The translations under genes and the position numbers were made by a program. From NCBI RefSeq assembly GCF_943734655.1, contig NC_071355.1, positions 202,231,939 through 202,295,938 of the forward strand: a stretch of 64,000 nucleotides of DNA. The letters are read 5' to 3'. This stretch comes from Sabethes cyaneus. Lineage: Eukaryota > Arthropoda > Insecta > Diptera > Culicidae. Of the stretch, positions 34,571 through 47,473 are shown piece after piece. Numbering within the stretch: the first letter of the stretch is position 1; each line of letters opens with the position of its first letter. The notes below the pieces were generated by a model. It searched no databases. It was not told the DNA's origin and saw nothing but the letters and a program-made list of their open reading frames with translations.

Positions 34571-35110
34571 TTGTCGGACGGACATTGCTTCGTTTTGTGT
34601 GTAAACCACCCACCGTAAAACGGTGTGGGCGACTGTCGGAGGAAAGCTCTTCAAGCCTGTTGCTTCGAAGAAAAAGTATCTATGGGTACACCGTACGGGT
34701 CGGCGCAGTGTAGTGGTGCGGTGCCGTGTAGGTGAGCAGACGATTATTTCTCAGGATCAAATAAATTACGCGGCTGTTACCGGGGGTTTTTACGACCGTA
34801 GCGGTTATGTAACCGGCACCTGGTTTCGTCGTGTCGAACACAAAAACGGCAATGCCGATCAATGCAACCGAAAGAGATGCAATGTTCGTTCGCGTGATGC
34901 TCCATTTCAGTCCTGTATGACGTCATGTAGTAGTAGCAGCTACCACCCCCGCTTTACCGGTCGGCACCGGAGCAGCAGTCGCGTGTGCCGAGCTCTGCTG
35001 CAACAGAATGATAAACGATGCTTTCGACGGGTGGATTTTTTTTTGTTTCGCTTACGAAAAATCGATTCCCGCCGGGGATCTTGGCAGGGCTCGTTTAAAG
35101 CGTGAGAAAA
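34571..35110. promoter_or_regulatory. GC-rich island, candidate conserved non-coding or untranslated exon
   Basis: GC-richer than its surroundings, with a consensus CRE octamer TGACGTCA at 34918-34925. A 160-codon ORF (34623-35105, +) crosses it, but its Arg/Ser-rich sequence shows no domain. I do not call it a gene. The island could belong to a host gene's regulatory region. Confidence 0.25.
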
Positions 35111-37180
35111 TTAACGGTTAGATTTAATTTTTGGTAAGAATGACAGGAGGAGATGATTTTGACACATAGTTTTATTTGATTAATTCTATACTTGATTAAT
35201 GCTTTAAGATTTTCTATCTTAAAATTACAGTGCACAATATATTTCATGCTTTAATGAGTTCCTTTCGAGTTAGGTACTTGAAATTTTTCCCAACTAGTTG
35301 TTGCGTGTCAAATGTCAATACTAAACACTCCTTAACAGTTATACTTTCAAAATTATGATTTTTTTCGCTAGAGAACAGTGCAGCATCAGCAATCATTACG
35401 GAAGGAAACTAAATAAGTTTTGATCTTAATTAGCATGCTTGACTTCAAATGTAGCACTCGGATTCCACAAAATGGTCGATAATAATTGGATCTGTAACCT
35501 TCCTTTCGATTGCCAATTATTAGGACTATTATTCACTACTAGGTTTTATTTAATTAATCTCTTATTATCCTAGCTTGATCGAATCGGAAGAATTTATGAA
35601 TATAATTAGGTTTTTCATTACAAACACTAAAATTATCTTTCAAATATCATTATAGCTCAAAAGCGGGCATATGTAAATTAGCTTATTGGAATTGTATTCG
35701 ACGCCAGTCAGTATTTAGTAAACCGCATTCCAGCGAAAATTATTGATTTCCTAACTGAGAATATCCACAGTTCCACGTTGAAGCTTTCACGTGTATGCGC
35801 TTTAGAAGAGAACAAAAAGCTCTGGTGTGTGCTTTTGCGCCGCATCTGCGGCAAGAGATGCCTCGGTGGGGTTCATTAGTATAGCGTTGCGATGCTGAAA
35901 CATAATAAACCGGTACGGCACCGGCAGGGGCAGTTGATCGTGGGAAACGAGCACTTATGATATAGGATGCTAATATATGCACATGTTATAGATCGATACA
36001 AGATAAGTGTAGGCGGGTGGATGCTTTAACTCATAAAGGCATGGCGCTGGGAAAGCGTTTTAGCATTTTTTAAATTGATACTGCATTATTTTTATTAATT
36101 TGATATCCAATAAACAAGTGTACGTATCGTACAAAAGCATAGAAAACACACGTTTAAATCGACTAAATGAATCAAATAGGAAAAATAAATTTATGCCAAC
36201 CAATTTGGTACGGCAATTTACCATGCCGCTCATCACGCTATCCGCTTGATTTCTCGAGAACAAAATTTTAATCATTTCAATCAATGCAGGTTGCTTATTA
36301 CCGTTGTAATGCCCATACTCAAGCCATCCATGATGCCGCACAAGGACGTAATTATGCTTATTGAGCGTGCGGACGCCGACGAACGCGAACAGTCGATATT
36401 TTCAGTAATAATGACATTAATAAATTTATAATTTTTATAGCAGATTTTTGCGCTCGCTCAGGTTGTACGTTGTCGCAACCGTTTCTCCCCCGTCTGCTAC
36501 CCCGTTCGACCCCAACTTTATGTGAACTCGTGTGTGCTGGAAAGAAAAGAAAATACTATCATTAAGGCAGGCTCAATGTCACCAAATACCTACTATTATT
36601 CAGATATATACTTGATGGCATAGGGTATGTTTTGAACGAACAGAAAAGTACACATTGGGATAATTAGTGAATTGGAAACAGTAAAGCAAACAATTTAAAA
36701 TTAAATGAATTTAACCACCAATTTCATGCAGCGAAATTCATCTGTTTGTTCGTTTGAACATTTAATGTGAAACATCAGATATGAACATGTCGTTACAATA
36801 TTTATTTCAATGTTTCCCGAACTATCCACTCGTGAGTTGGTGACCTGAAACGATTTGGAGAACAGCTGATCATCAACAGGTGATCCGGGAGTGGTCCTAA
36901 AGCTTATTCGGAAGTGGTGGCTCTTTCGAAACAAAACTCAAAGTTGTCATCTAGAGATGCGGTAAGAATGACAGGAGTTTCACAAAGAAGAGAAGAGTAG
37001 AAAGCAAAACAGAGGGCTCGTTCAATCTACGAAAATTTATTGACGAAATACGATTGCGTTGTTAATAGAGAAACTCTGATAAGAGAATGGCCGAGATAAC
37101 TCACTCACATTTGGTTACGCGAGGAACGCGAGAATATCTGCAAACAGCTTGACTGTTTTGCACCAAACTTGGCATAGGGG
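35111..37180. other. AT-rich spacer with small GC-richer patches
   Basis: Patches at 35750-35960 and 36440-36520 are GC-richer (GCGCCGCATCTGCGGC near 35838 is a small hairpin). No supported ORF, TIR or RNA. Confidence 0.3.
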
Positions 37181-37187
37181 AATTGTG

Positions 37188-37905
37188 TATAACGTGCCCC
37201 CCCCCCCCTTCCTTTTTCCCTAAACAAGCGAAATTAAAATGCAAAACCGCCCAAAAACCATAGTATTTGATGAAACCAGCCTGTCACATGCTGTAAAAAC
37301 AAAACAAAAATAAATTTGTTTTTGTGCAGCATTCGAAGTAACTTTTTGCGTCGTTTCCATAAGCTATTTTCATGTCAAAATCTGTAAATAACCGTTTGTT
37401 CGATTGCGATTCGATTGGGTGAAGTGAGTTTCAAAAAGACATCTCAGCCAAAAAAGACGATATGAAACGCTTGATTTGCTTTAGCAATTAATATTTTTTT
37501 CAAATAAGTAAAAGCAGGCCAATATGCCCCACTTGCGGTGGTGCCTTCCAAATGTGGCTATAAACATAGGTATACAGATCTAAGTTGAAGTCAATTGCCA
37601 TTATTTAATTCAATTAGTATTGTAGAGTAACCGTGGTGGGAATATTTTATTACCAACGTCCAAATTTCAGGTAATTCAACTACGCGGTGCAAAATGCCAC
37701 AGCTACAACTGTGCCCTATGCAGAAAAGAAAAAGTGCACTAGAAGGCCGAAACTAGGTTTATTTTATATAAAAATACGATATTTTGAAAACCAAAGGAAA
37801 TAGTTTTACTCTCTACTCAAAAGAGCTGGTCTGTTACTGGTAGAAATACTCAAATTACCGCATGGGGCACATTATTCTGCATGTGGGGCACTTTACCACG
37901 CGCAA
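37188..37905. mobile_element. Weak candidate element edged by GTGCCCC motifs
   Basis: TAACGTGCCCCC near 37189 is loosely inverted to GTGGGGCACTTTACC near 37883-37897. A second GGGGCACATTATTCTGCATG lies just inside the right edge. There is no target duplication and the left C-run is low-complexity, so confidence is low. Confidence 0.25.
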
Positions 37906-38078
37906 ACGAGAAACACAACATTTAGGTGCTTTGATTAAATAATTCCTCGCATATTTATTCCACAATACTAAATTAAATAGACAATTGCAATTGGTTTTCA
38001 GCTCAAATACCAACATATACTCGTAGTTATAACTTTAATTTATAGTCATTAGTCAGGAGGAAACGTGAGTATGGAGGG

Positions 38079-38370
38079 TAGGGATGCCACATATAATTCT
38101 GTGTTTTTTGTTGGAAAAATCTGACAATCTGTACGGCGAGGAAAAATACCTGTGCAAAAATCTGTCCAATGCAAAACAATGAGAGTAAAAGAGATAGAGA
38201 GTCATTTTGCTGACTATTTCCGTCTATTTCACTCTCATGTGAAAGCTCAAAAATCTGTTTAATCTGTGTAATTTGGCGAAAATCTGTATTCTATGCATAC
38301 AGATTCTGTACACGCGATTTCTTTCAAATATCTGTTAAACACAGAATAATCTGTGCATCTGGCAACCCTG
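38079..38370. mobile_element. hAT-like MITE, TSD ATGGAGGG
   Basis: The left end TAGGGATGCCACAT and right end ATCTGGCAACCCTG form short imperfect TIRs. ATGGAGGG is duplicated at 38071-38078 and 38371-38378 (identity extends two more bases). The interior is rich in ATCTGT/ACAGA words and has an inverted AATCTGTG..CACAGA structure. 292 bp; no coding. Confidence 0.8.
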
Positions 38371-38379
38371 ATGGAGGGT

Positions 38380-39300
38380 AGTAGATCCAATAGTTGTGGT
38401 AGTACCAATAGTCGCGCTACTATTCTTTATTAATGCATATTTTCGTCACCGTAGCCTTTTATATAAAACAATTACGTTCATTATATAACACAGGTTCTTA
38501 GAAGTATTGGTAGTTAGACTACACCATTTAAAATTAAAGCATTATTTGCTAAAATGCCAATTTTCTAAAATCTAACGCAACTATACGCGCAGTTGGAGCG
38601 CACAACTATAGGCGCTCATTTCTATAGTTTTGCTCCGATGTTTTTTCACTTAGCAACCTAGCAATGTAAATAGAATAACATAATTAAAGGAGCACCAAAC
38701 TTAATTAAGGAAACATTAGCGCAACTGTTGGTACAATATAATTGAATCGGAAAATTCATTTTTTCTTTATAAAGCTTCTCGTACAACGAAAGCAATTGTC
38801 TGGCCTTGTGACAAATACATTGTATTTGATAAATTTATATTCCACAACCATTAATTGAAGCATATACTTCAACAAACAAGAAAAATGAAGTTATATTGTG
38901 CTTAGTGGCGTGACTAATGGATCAACTACCCTATATATGTTTCGCCTAATTTATAACTCCGGAACGCTTAGACTGTTCTTCATAAAACTTGGCATACATG
39001 TTCCTTGATGTAAGGGAATCATAATAGGATGGTTGTTAAAAAAGTAGGTGCTCCCTGTCATGGAGAGAAAGAAAAAATAAGGAAAAGGGGCACCACAAGA
39101 TTCTCCGGAAGATTTTACATCAGATCACCTATATTTTATCAGCCCGCAGGCCGTATCTTAATTGCGTCTGTTTTTTCGTTCGTTTTTGCCCATAATGCAC
39201 ATAACGTGAGAATTTTTGTTTCAATAACAGATCTGCAAGTGGCTGAATTACTGAAATTTTAGGTAAGGATGAAACTTCTAAAACCAGTTTGATTTTTTAT
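38380..39300. other. AT-rich spacer, nothing firmly recognised
   Basis: The 38940-39020 phrase (AACTCCGGAACGCTTAGACTG..AAACTTGGCATACATG) resembles dispersed insect repeat text, but no boundary can be set. Confidence 0.35.
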
Positions 39301-39749
39301 TGTTATATCTACCTTTTGGATTTCTGTCTGTCTGTCTGTCCGTATGTTCCTTATAGACTCGGAAACTTCTGAACCGATCAGCGTGAAAATGTGCATGCAG
39401 GAGTTTTTGGGGCCAGAGAAGGTTCTTATGATAGTTAGAGACCACTCTCGCTCCTAAGAGGGGTAGCTCCCATACAAATGAAACACACATTTTGGTATAA
39501 CTAGAGAACTAATTCAGCAAATGGAACTAAATTTGGCATGTGCGTGTTTCTGGAGGCAAGCATTTTTTCTATGGTGGTATTATGACCCCTCCCCCTATGA
39601 GAGGGGGGGGGCTCCAATACAAATGAAATACAAGTTTCCTTTTTTCTCCTTCAATACAAATGAAATACAAATTTCATCAAAACTCGAGAACTAATCAAGC
39701 AAATGAAACCAAATTTGGCATGTGGAAGTTTTAAGAGGCAGGATTTTTT

Positions 39750-42700
39750 GACGTAGGACTACGTCTTACGGCAACGTTTGAGAGAGGGTGTCATTCCAAA
39801 AAATCGAAAAATGCGAGCGTCACGAAAAATGAAAGGGTTTGAGTGCTAATAGCTCAGCGGTTATCCGATCGATTTTCAATATTCTTACACCAATCGATCG
39901 TAAAATCTTCTAAGAATTGACCCAAATGAAGAAAAGTATGGATTCTTGATGTTAAACTATTGAAAAATTGAAAATAATGAACCTATGTTTTACCAGAATT
40001 CTAGCTTCATGATTGGTTGGAAGATTCTTTGCGATGATCTAAACCTATACCAATTTGATATCTGTGCTTGGGAAGTAAGCCAAAACAAGTGACCAAGTTT
40101 CCTCATTTCAACAAGATTTCTTAACACCGCGGTTAAACCTAGACCATTTTGACGTCCTTGCTTGGGAAGTATGCCAGAAAGAGTGACAATCAGTGGTTGG
40201 AGAATTCGCGAAAAAGTGATCATTTGAATCGATGAACATCCCTCATGAACATACACTATTCGCCTGCCTCGCCGATAATGCACGCATCAGCTTTGAATTT
40301 TATCACGAATAGAACCTCAATGTGAACATCAGAATTCGTTCAAAAATTGAATATTGAACATTGAGTGTGTTCGATTTATCGGATATAGAATGCCCGGGGA
40401 CGCCGGAAAGTATTCAAAATAATATTACCACGAAAAGGGGATAGTTTAAAGTAGTGTTAGTGGCTTTACAAGCAGCAGAAGACGGTAAATCGCACTTTTG
40501 CGTTGCTCACGATATTCGTATATTCAGCGATGCTACAAAGCGTGAGTGTATGTTGCTCATTGTTATAGACGAATTGAACCACTCGCTTAGCTGTTTTATC
40601 ATGATAAAACCCGATTTAATCCACCTAGTGGTGAAAGAACCTTTGTTATACGGTCTTCGTCTACGTTAACGTTGCGTAGTGCGTTTGTTTACATAATTTT
40701 TTTGGAAATTGAAAAAGTTTACAAAATTTGATCAAAATGGGAGCACTTATAAACTTTGATAGATCCTTTTTTCATGAAATTGCTGAGTAAGTATAAGTAA
40801 GTTGTTACTAATTTGAGTAAATGCAAGTAAAAGTAAGTTGTAAGAGGAAATATTATTATTTAACATATACATTGCGTAGTAAAGGTCTAGTTTAAAGGTT
40901 TTGAACTATGCATAATTTCAATTATGAAGCAATCAATATGTGAGGTGCACCGTAATCGGCCCCAGCTGGAATTTTCTCTCGTTTCTCCATATGGAAAAAT
41001 GGTGTCTGTATGCAACAAAACTATCAGCAAATGTAAAATGTTTTAAATGTATCCGTCTGTCGATAGTCGAGTAATTCGGGGACAAAATTAGGATATTTTT
41101 ATAATTTATAAAGGTCGACAGTTCCTAAACAAGCACTCATAGAGGTATACTATATTCAGCAAAGTTGTGTATTTTTACTATTTGTACAACTTGAAAAAGT
41201 CATACAACAATTACAAAACGAGCTAAAATGGAAAAACTGATTTTACAAATTCGTGTAAAATAAATAAGATTTTTCTCTCTTCGCTGAAGAGATAGAAGGT
41301 TACTGTCTTCAGCAAAGTTTCTTGTAATATTATGCTCTTAAACTTTACAGAACACATCAATGTGTTATATTGAAACTGAAGAAAAATAATTGTTTTATTT
41401 CACTTTTAGGGGGATTAATCAAAATTTAAATTCTACCAGACGATAGAGCTTGCAATTTCAAAAAACTCTTCCAAAGGTGCAATAAACCTAAAACCAGGTT
41501 TTCCTAGTAAAAACTCTAATGCGCACGTTTTTTGGTTTTGGGCTATTGTCTCCCGCGAGCAACCGTGTTACAAAAGTTGGCGCGAGTGTTCAAGGGTTAA
41601 TATCTTTTGACCGGCAAAACCAATTCTTCTGAAATTTTGCAGCTATATTTGCAGCAATAAAACCTCTAATTTGATGCCAAACTAATTTAAATTAGATAAA
41701 CTATGTAAGATGAAATCATTGAAAATAATTGTAAATTTTAATGTGTTGTATACGATTGCTCATAACTTTTGAATTAAACGCCCAATCAAAAAACAAATCA
41801 ATAGTGATCTATTAGGTTATATTACCTTTCAAATGAGAATAATAGCGCATAAATCGGTTCAGCCAACTCTGAGAAACAGGCGATCATTTGTACCTAGTCA
41901 AAACAGGTTTTTTAAGGCTAACTTTTAAACTACTTGTCCGTTTTCAATAAAACTTGGTAAAAAGTTTAGTAATAGCAAGAGCTTTCGTTTAGTACTAAAA
42001 TCGTTAAAATTGGTTGTGTAGTTCCGGAGAAACGCGTGTCACGTAGTTTTCACATTTTTGCTTATAACTTTTAAACGAAACGTTGGACCGCAAAGCAATT
42101 CAATAGTGATATACTAGGCAATAATACCTTTCAAACAAAAGTAAAAGCGGTCAAATCGGTTCAGCAACCTTCGAGAAACAGGCGATAGAAAATGAGCTGC
42201 ACACACACACATACACACATACACACACACACACAGACATTGCTCAGTTAGTAGAGCTCTATCGTTTGGTATATGTGATTCGGTCCTCCGGGCCTCGGAT
42301 CAAATTCGTGTTTTTCGACCAATTTCTAAACCTTTGTTATATAGTATAACAAAGGTAAAAACCGTTTGCCGATGCTCGGCGTATCTATTCATTTTGCGAG
42401 TTTTCCAACCTCTGGTGACAATGCCCCCTCGTACCAACAGATTTCTTACGAACGCGATTAAACCTAGTCAAATTTGATGTCTGTGTTAGGGAAGTGTGCC
42501 AGAAAAAGTGACACAAGTTCGTTGTCCCAACAGATCGCAAATTCTTTACTGCGAGACGATTAAACCTCGGCGAATTTGATATCTGTGTTGGAAAAATGTG
42601 CTACAGCTGTAGTGTACAGTTATAATAAGACTCTGTATGAATACGCATGCTTGCCGTTTCATTATAAGTGTATTGAAAAGATGTGCTGTTGATAAAATAG

Positions 42701-43026
42701 GATTAAATTGGTAAAATCCCTTCAACGTGGGGAACCATGGGTAATAAAAACATTCTTTAATTTCAGTAAGGTAGCAGGAAAGCGATAGTTTGTGTTCTTG
42801 ATTTTGTTAAATTGTTTTCAAATGCACAATCTTTTGAGAATTGAACTATGCAATGTTACTACTTTGATAAATGTTACATACAACGCATGTAGCATGTTGC
42901 ATATAGCGTGTATACATGAAGAATCGAATGATTACAAGCATGAATACATGCTACTATCACTACAAGGCGACTTACGTAGTCCTGCGTCACCTATATATGC
43001 GGTCGTGTCTTGTACACAACCCCTCT
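39750..43026. mobile_element. 3.3-kb insert bounded by GACGTAGGACTACGTC, TSD GATTTTTT
   Basis: It begins with GACGTAGGACTACGTC (39750-39765). An inverted, slightly changed box lies at about 42973-42988, 38 bp inside the right end. GATTTTTT flanks it at 39742-39749 and 43027-43034, inside a Helitron-like minisatellite that reads across once the insert is removed. It contains two pairs of about 94-102-bp units (AAACCTA..TTTGAT..GTGCTTGGGAAGT) near 40041/40135 and 42460/42562. A dispersed GATCGATTTTCAATATT block and a CA microsatellite are also inside. No transposase or RT seen. Confidence 0.55.
41560..42360. repeat. Dispersed repeat block with internal CA microsatellite
   Basis: Repeated sentence-like units (AACTTTTGAATTAAACGCCC..CAATAGTGATCTATTAG..CTTTCAAATGAGAA..CGGTTCAGCC, then again AACTTTTAAACGAAACG..CAATAGTGATATACTAG..CTTTCAAACAAAAG..CGGTTCAGCA) give a tandem pair, followed by a short (CA)n at 42201-42236. 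Related text sits at 30.0-30.4 kb next to the TG microsatellite. Confidence 0.6.
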
Positions 43027-43508
43027 GATTTTTTCTATGGTGAATTATGACCCCTCCCGTATTTGGGAGGGGGAGGGTTTCCATACGAATTAAATACAAA
43101 TTTCCTCATAACTCGAGAACTAATCAAGCAAATGGAACCAAATTTGGCATGTGGGGGTTTGCGGAGGCATGAATTTTTTCTATGTTGAACTAGGACCCCT
43201 CCCTTGTTTAGGAGGGGGGGCTCCAATACAAATGAAATACAAATTTCCTCATAACTCGAGAGATAATCAAGCAAATGGAACCAAATTTGGCATGTGGGGG
43301 GTATTGGTGGCAGAAATTTTTTATATTGGTATGAAACCCTGTGGAATGGTACTTTCTACGAAAAGGTTTTCCGTGAAATGGTTCATTCCGCGTAAGGTTT
43401 TTCGCGAAATGTTATACAATCACGGCGAATATTGCTATCCGCTTTATTTTATCTGGGTAGGCAATGGGAGGAGTTGTTTTCTACTTTACTGTGTGAAAAA
43501 ATAGTAAA

Positions 43509-43685
43509 TCTATACCTATAAAAATGGATTTCTGTCTGTCTGTATGTTTCTTATAGAATCGAAAACTACTGAACCGATCGTCGTGAAAATTGGCATGTAG
43601 GGGTTTTTGGGGCTAGGGAAGGTTCTCTCTATGGCAAAAGACCTCTCCCCCCACTAAGAGGGGGGGGGGGGGCTCCCATACAAAT
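43509..43685 (+). mobile_element. Helitron/mini-me-like 5' end, 3' truncated
   Basis: It starts TCTATACCTATAAAAATGGA at 43509 after host A, then (GTCT)n, TTCTTATAGAATCGAAAACT and the GAACCGATCGTCGTGAAAAT block, and is cut off in the first minisatellite unit at GGCTCCCATACAAATT. It lies head-to-tail between two other copies. Confidence 0.65.
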
Positions 43686-45351
43686 TTATGCCCGTAAAAA
43701 TGGATTTCTGTCTGCTCTATCCCAAGTAGCACACGTTGTCACAATTGAGTCGCAGCGTCTGATATGCGACTAATTTAAATGTAAAACTTGGGTTACAGTA
43801 ACTTAAAATATAACAGTTGTGTAACCGAAATAGCGCAACTTATGTAACTAAATATGGTTATGGTTATATTAACAGTTACTCAATAACCAATATGTAACCT
43901 GTATAGTTATGTATGGTTGCTATTGAAGTTACACATAAACTGTGAATTGACTTTGAATTGGTGGCAAATTAGTTATCGTGAAACTTTTATTGTATGGCGA
44001 AAACAATGCAGCAGGTTACAATATTGCTAGAATGCAATTATTTCAATCTATGGCTGTCAACGTTAAGCAGTAACTGATGAATATTGAAGAGTGTATAAAT
44101 TTCGCTTGTTATTTCAACACAAATTTTAATGCAGTTTCAAATTTATGGTGAAATGTATGATTCTAGCTTTGAAAAATTCACGCGCCCTTATTTAATCTAG
44201 CTTTTCATTACTTATTTGTTTAAAAAAATAATTTTTTCAAGAAAAATTCTGTAGCATTTAAAAATCTTAATTTTAATTTTCTGATTTTTCTAATTTATTC
44301 TTAGCAAAAATGAATTAGTGGAGTATTCACCTAGAAATCATTAAAAAATAAATTATTTTCGCTAACACTAAAGAAAAAGTCGTAACCATTTTGCCTTTGG
44401 TTTTAACTACAACACCATCGTTCATGAAGTTATGTATCATTTTCGTCATATTACACATGAAATGATTCTGCTTAAATAAACATTGTTCGTGAATATCTGG
44501 GCAAGGTAGTTTTAGTGATTGTTTGACAAGAAAGTGGTAATTCAATTTCAAAGAATAGTTTCAGTTTGAATAAAACAGTTCACCAGCAGTGTTAATTATA
44601 CAAGGTTACATTTCGCTTACATTCTAGTTGCACGTAACGTTAGCCTTCGATCTGGTTACGCTATAGGTTACGATAACCAATATTAAATCTGTTGTGGTAA
44701 CCTGGTAACTAAAATATTTCTTATGTCATTTTTTCTAAGTTACACTGTAACCTATTTTCATTACCGGTTTCGTTTCGATGTAACCTGACTATTTTGGCGT
44801 TTGAGGGTAAACAAAATTGATAACTTAAATAATTAATATCAGTGTCGAGAAGATCATGAATTCAGTATCAATTCAGTAAATAAACGTATTAAAAACAGCA
44901 TATTACAACCCGATAACAATTGCTTATCTTTACCAGTAGTGAATTTCTTGAGAACTATTTTTGCTTAACCCGTTGTGTTTGCAAGGAACAGTGGACAAGA
45001 CAAGTTGTTGCGAAAATGTTAGTAGCCGACTTGTTTGACTTCGTAACTGTTCATTACGGAAAATTAACTGTTTTGCGACCAGAAAGTTGATGACAGTTTG
45101 GCAGAAGGTTTCATTTGTGTCACTTAGTAACTATTTGGTAACTCGTAACTGAAAGTTGACTGTTTTGCGACGACCAAGTTGACGATAGTTCGAAAAAAAG
45201 GTTTCAATTTGATCATTTGGTAACTACCTGGTAACTTTTTGCGATTTTTGTCACTAGAAAACTAAAAAGTAACTATTTTTAATTTTATGTAACCTAACTC
45301 GTTACAAGCATCCTGAATGTAACTGTTGTGCAACCTTTTTTTATTTTTTTA

Positions 45352-47413
45352 CTAGCTGACCCGACAAACTTCGTATTGCCACAAATTAACCTGTGTTGTA
45401 CATAAATCATGAATCTCGGATGATCTTTGCCACAATCTCGAGTTTTGCAAGCCCCCCAGCGCTTCCGACGGCGGGTCACCGGCAACACTCGCGATCGTCT
45501 CGTCCTGAATGATCTAGTGTACCTATAGATAGTTTTTGTGGTCTTGTATTGACTAATGTTTTATGGAAAAGTCTCGAATTTCTCGAGTTCGATTAGCTTT
45601 TGAGTTTCGCAAAAATTTCTGTTTTATTTGTATGAGAGTCCATATCCCCCTACCACAGGGGTGAGAGGTCTCTAACTATCGTAAAATAAATTCAAGACTC
45701 CAAAATCTCCCACATGCCAAATTTGGTTCCATTTGCTTGATTAGTTCTCAAGTTATAAGGAAATTTGAATTTCATTTGTATGGGAGCTCCCCTCTTAAAA
45801 GGGGAAGGGGTCGTAATTCACCATAGAAAAAAATTCTGCCATCTAAAACTCCCACATGCCAAATTTGGTTCTATTTGATTGATTAGTTCTCGAGATAAGA
45901 GGAAATTTGCATTTCATTTGTATGGAAGCCCACCCTTTTAAGGGGAGATGGGCCATAACTCGCTTTCTAAAGAAGAGAGGGGTCTCAATTCACCGTAGAA
46001 AAAAATCTTGCGTCCAAAACCACTTACATGTCAAATTTGGTTCCATTTGCTTGATTAGTTCTCGAGTTATGAGCAAATTTGTTTTTCATTTGTATAGGAG
46101 CCCCCCCCCTCTTAAAGTGGGGAAATCCATAGAAAATATACCATAGAAAATATTCTTGCCTACAAAAACACCCACATGATAAATTTGGTTCCATTTGCTT
46201 GATTAGTTCTAGAGTTATGAAGAAATTTGTATTTCGTTTATATGAGAGCCCCCCTCTTAAAAAGGTAAGGGGTCCTAATTCATCATAGAAAAAATGGTTG
46301 CCTCCAAAAACACCCACATGCCAAATATGGTTCCATTTGCTTGATTAGTTCTCGAATTATGAGGAAATTTGTATTTCATTTGTGTAGAAGCACCCCCTCT
46401 TAAAGTTGGGAGGGGTCCTAATTCACCATAGAAAATATTTTTGCCTTCGAAAACTTTCACATGCCAAATTTGGTTCCATTTGCTTGATTAGTTCTCGAGT
46501 TATGAGGAAATTTGTATGGAAGCCCCCCCTGTTAAAGAGAAGAGGAGTTATAATTCCCCTTATAAAGAGAGGAGGGGTCTCAATTTACCATAGAAAAAAT
46601 TTTTGTCTCCAAAAACACCCACGTGCCAAATTTGGTTCCATTTGCTTGATTAGTTCTCGAGTTATGAGGAAATTTGTATTTCGTTTGTATAGGAGCCCCC
46701 CCTCTTAAAGTGGGGATGGGTTTTAATTCACCATAGAAAATATTCATGCCCTAGAAAACTTTCACATGCCAAATTTGGTTCCATTTGCTTGATAATTTCT
46801 CGAGTTATGAGGAAATTTGCATTTCATTTGTATAGGAGCCCCCCTTCCTAAAGTGGAGAGGGGTCCCAATTCATCATAGAAAAAAATTTTGTCTCCAAAA
46901 ACACCCACGTGCCAAATTTTGTTCCATTTGCTTGATTAGTTCTCAAGTTATGAGGAAATTTGTATTTCGTTTGTATAGGAGCCCCCCCTATTAAAGTTGA
47001 GAGGGGTCCTAATTCACCATAGAAAATATTCTTGCCCTCGAAAACTTTCACATGCCAAATTTGGTTCCATTTGCTTGATTAGTTCTCGAGTTATGAGGAA
47101 ATTTGTATGGAAGCCCCCCCTTTTAAAGAGAAGAGGAGTTATAATTCCCCTTATAAAGAGGGGAGGGGTCTTAATTTACCATAGAATAAATTCTTGTCAC
47201 CGAAAACACCCACATGCCAAATTTTGTTCTATTTGCTTGATTAGTTGTCGAGTTATGCAGAAATTTGTGTTTCATTTGTATGGGAGCCCCCCCTCTTAGT
47301 GGGGGGAGTGGTTTCTAACCATCACTAAAACCTTTCCTGGTCCCAAAATACCTCTACATGCATATTTTCATGCCGATTGGTTCAGTAGTTTTCGATTCTA
47401 TAAGGAACATACG

Positions 47414-47451
<38 letters not shown>

Positions 47452-47473
47452 AATCCTTCTTTATAGGTATAGA
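45352..47473 (-). mobile_element. Complete nonautonomous Helitron/mini-me-like element
   Basis: On the minus strand it starts TCTATACCTATAAAGAAGGA at 47473 (host A before it) and ends TTTGTCGGGTCAGCTAG at 45352 (host T after it). So it sits between A and T as Helitrons do. Order: a (GTCT)8-type core at 47410-47450, GAACCAATCGGCATGAAAAT, eleven minisatellite units (47.25 down to 45.75 kb), TCGCGAGTGTTGCCGGTGAC, and the CTAG end. It is 2,122 bp with no Rep/helicase. It faces the surrounding copy, forming a palindrome. Confidence 0.75.
45700..47330 (-). repeat. Eleven-unit minisatellite with 592-bp higher-order period
   Basis: The CTCGAG-like box recurs at 45747, 45889, 46061, 46209, 46351, 46494, 46656, 46799, 46942, 47086 and 47247. 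The spacing 143-162-143-143-144-161 and the matching longer units (TATAATTCCCCTTATAAAGA near 46550 and 47140) show that a four-unit block of 592 bp was duplicated: 46351, 46494 and 46656 recur at 46942, 47086 and 47247. Confidence 0.85.

Larger units (their letters stand above)
39308..43508 (+). mobile_element. Helitron/mini-me-like copy, interrupted at 39750-43026
   Basis: It starts TCTACCTTTTGGATTTCTGT after host A, with a (GTCT)n core, then ATGTTCCTTATAGACTCGG, GAACCGATCAGCGTGAAAAT and minisatellite units (CTAGAGAACTAATTCAGCAA..CAAATTTGGCATG). It is interrupted by the 39750-43026 insert and resumes with CTATGGTGAATTATGACCCC at 43035. It continues through the GCGAAATGG-type motif cluster (about 43349-43415) and ends without a CTAG terminus near 43505. 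No Rep/helicase coding; nonautonomous. Confidence 0.65.

Noticed and set aside
34623..35105. 160-codon open frame in a GC-rich island
   Set aside because: No recognised domain, Arg/Ser-rich filler composition; likely chance in GC-rich DNA.
37188..37905. GTGCCCC/GGGGCAC motif pair as a confident transposon
   Set aside because: One side is in a C-run, the match is short and no duplication is seen; kept only as a weak candidate.
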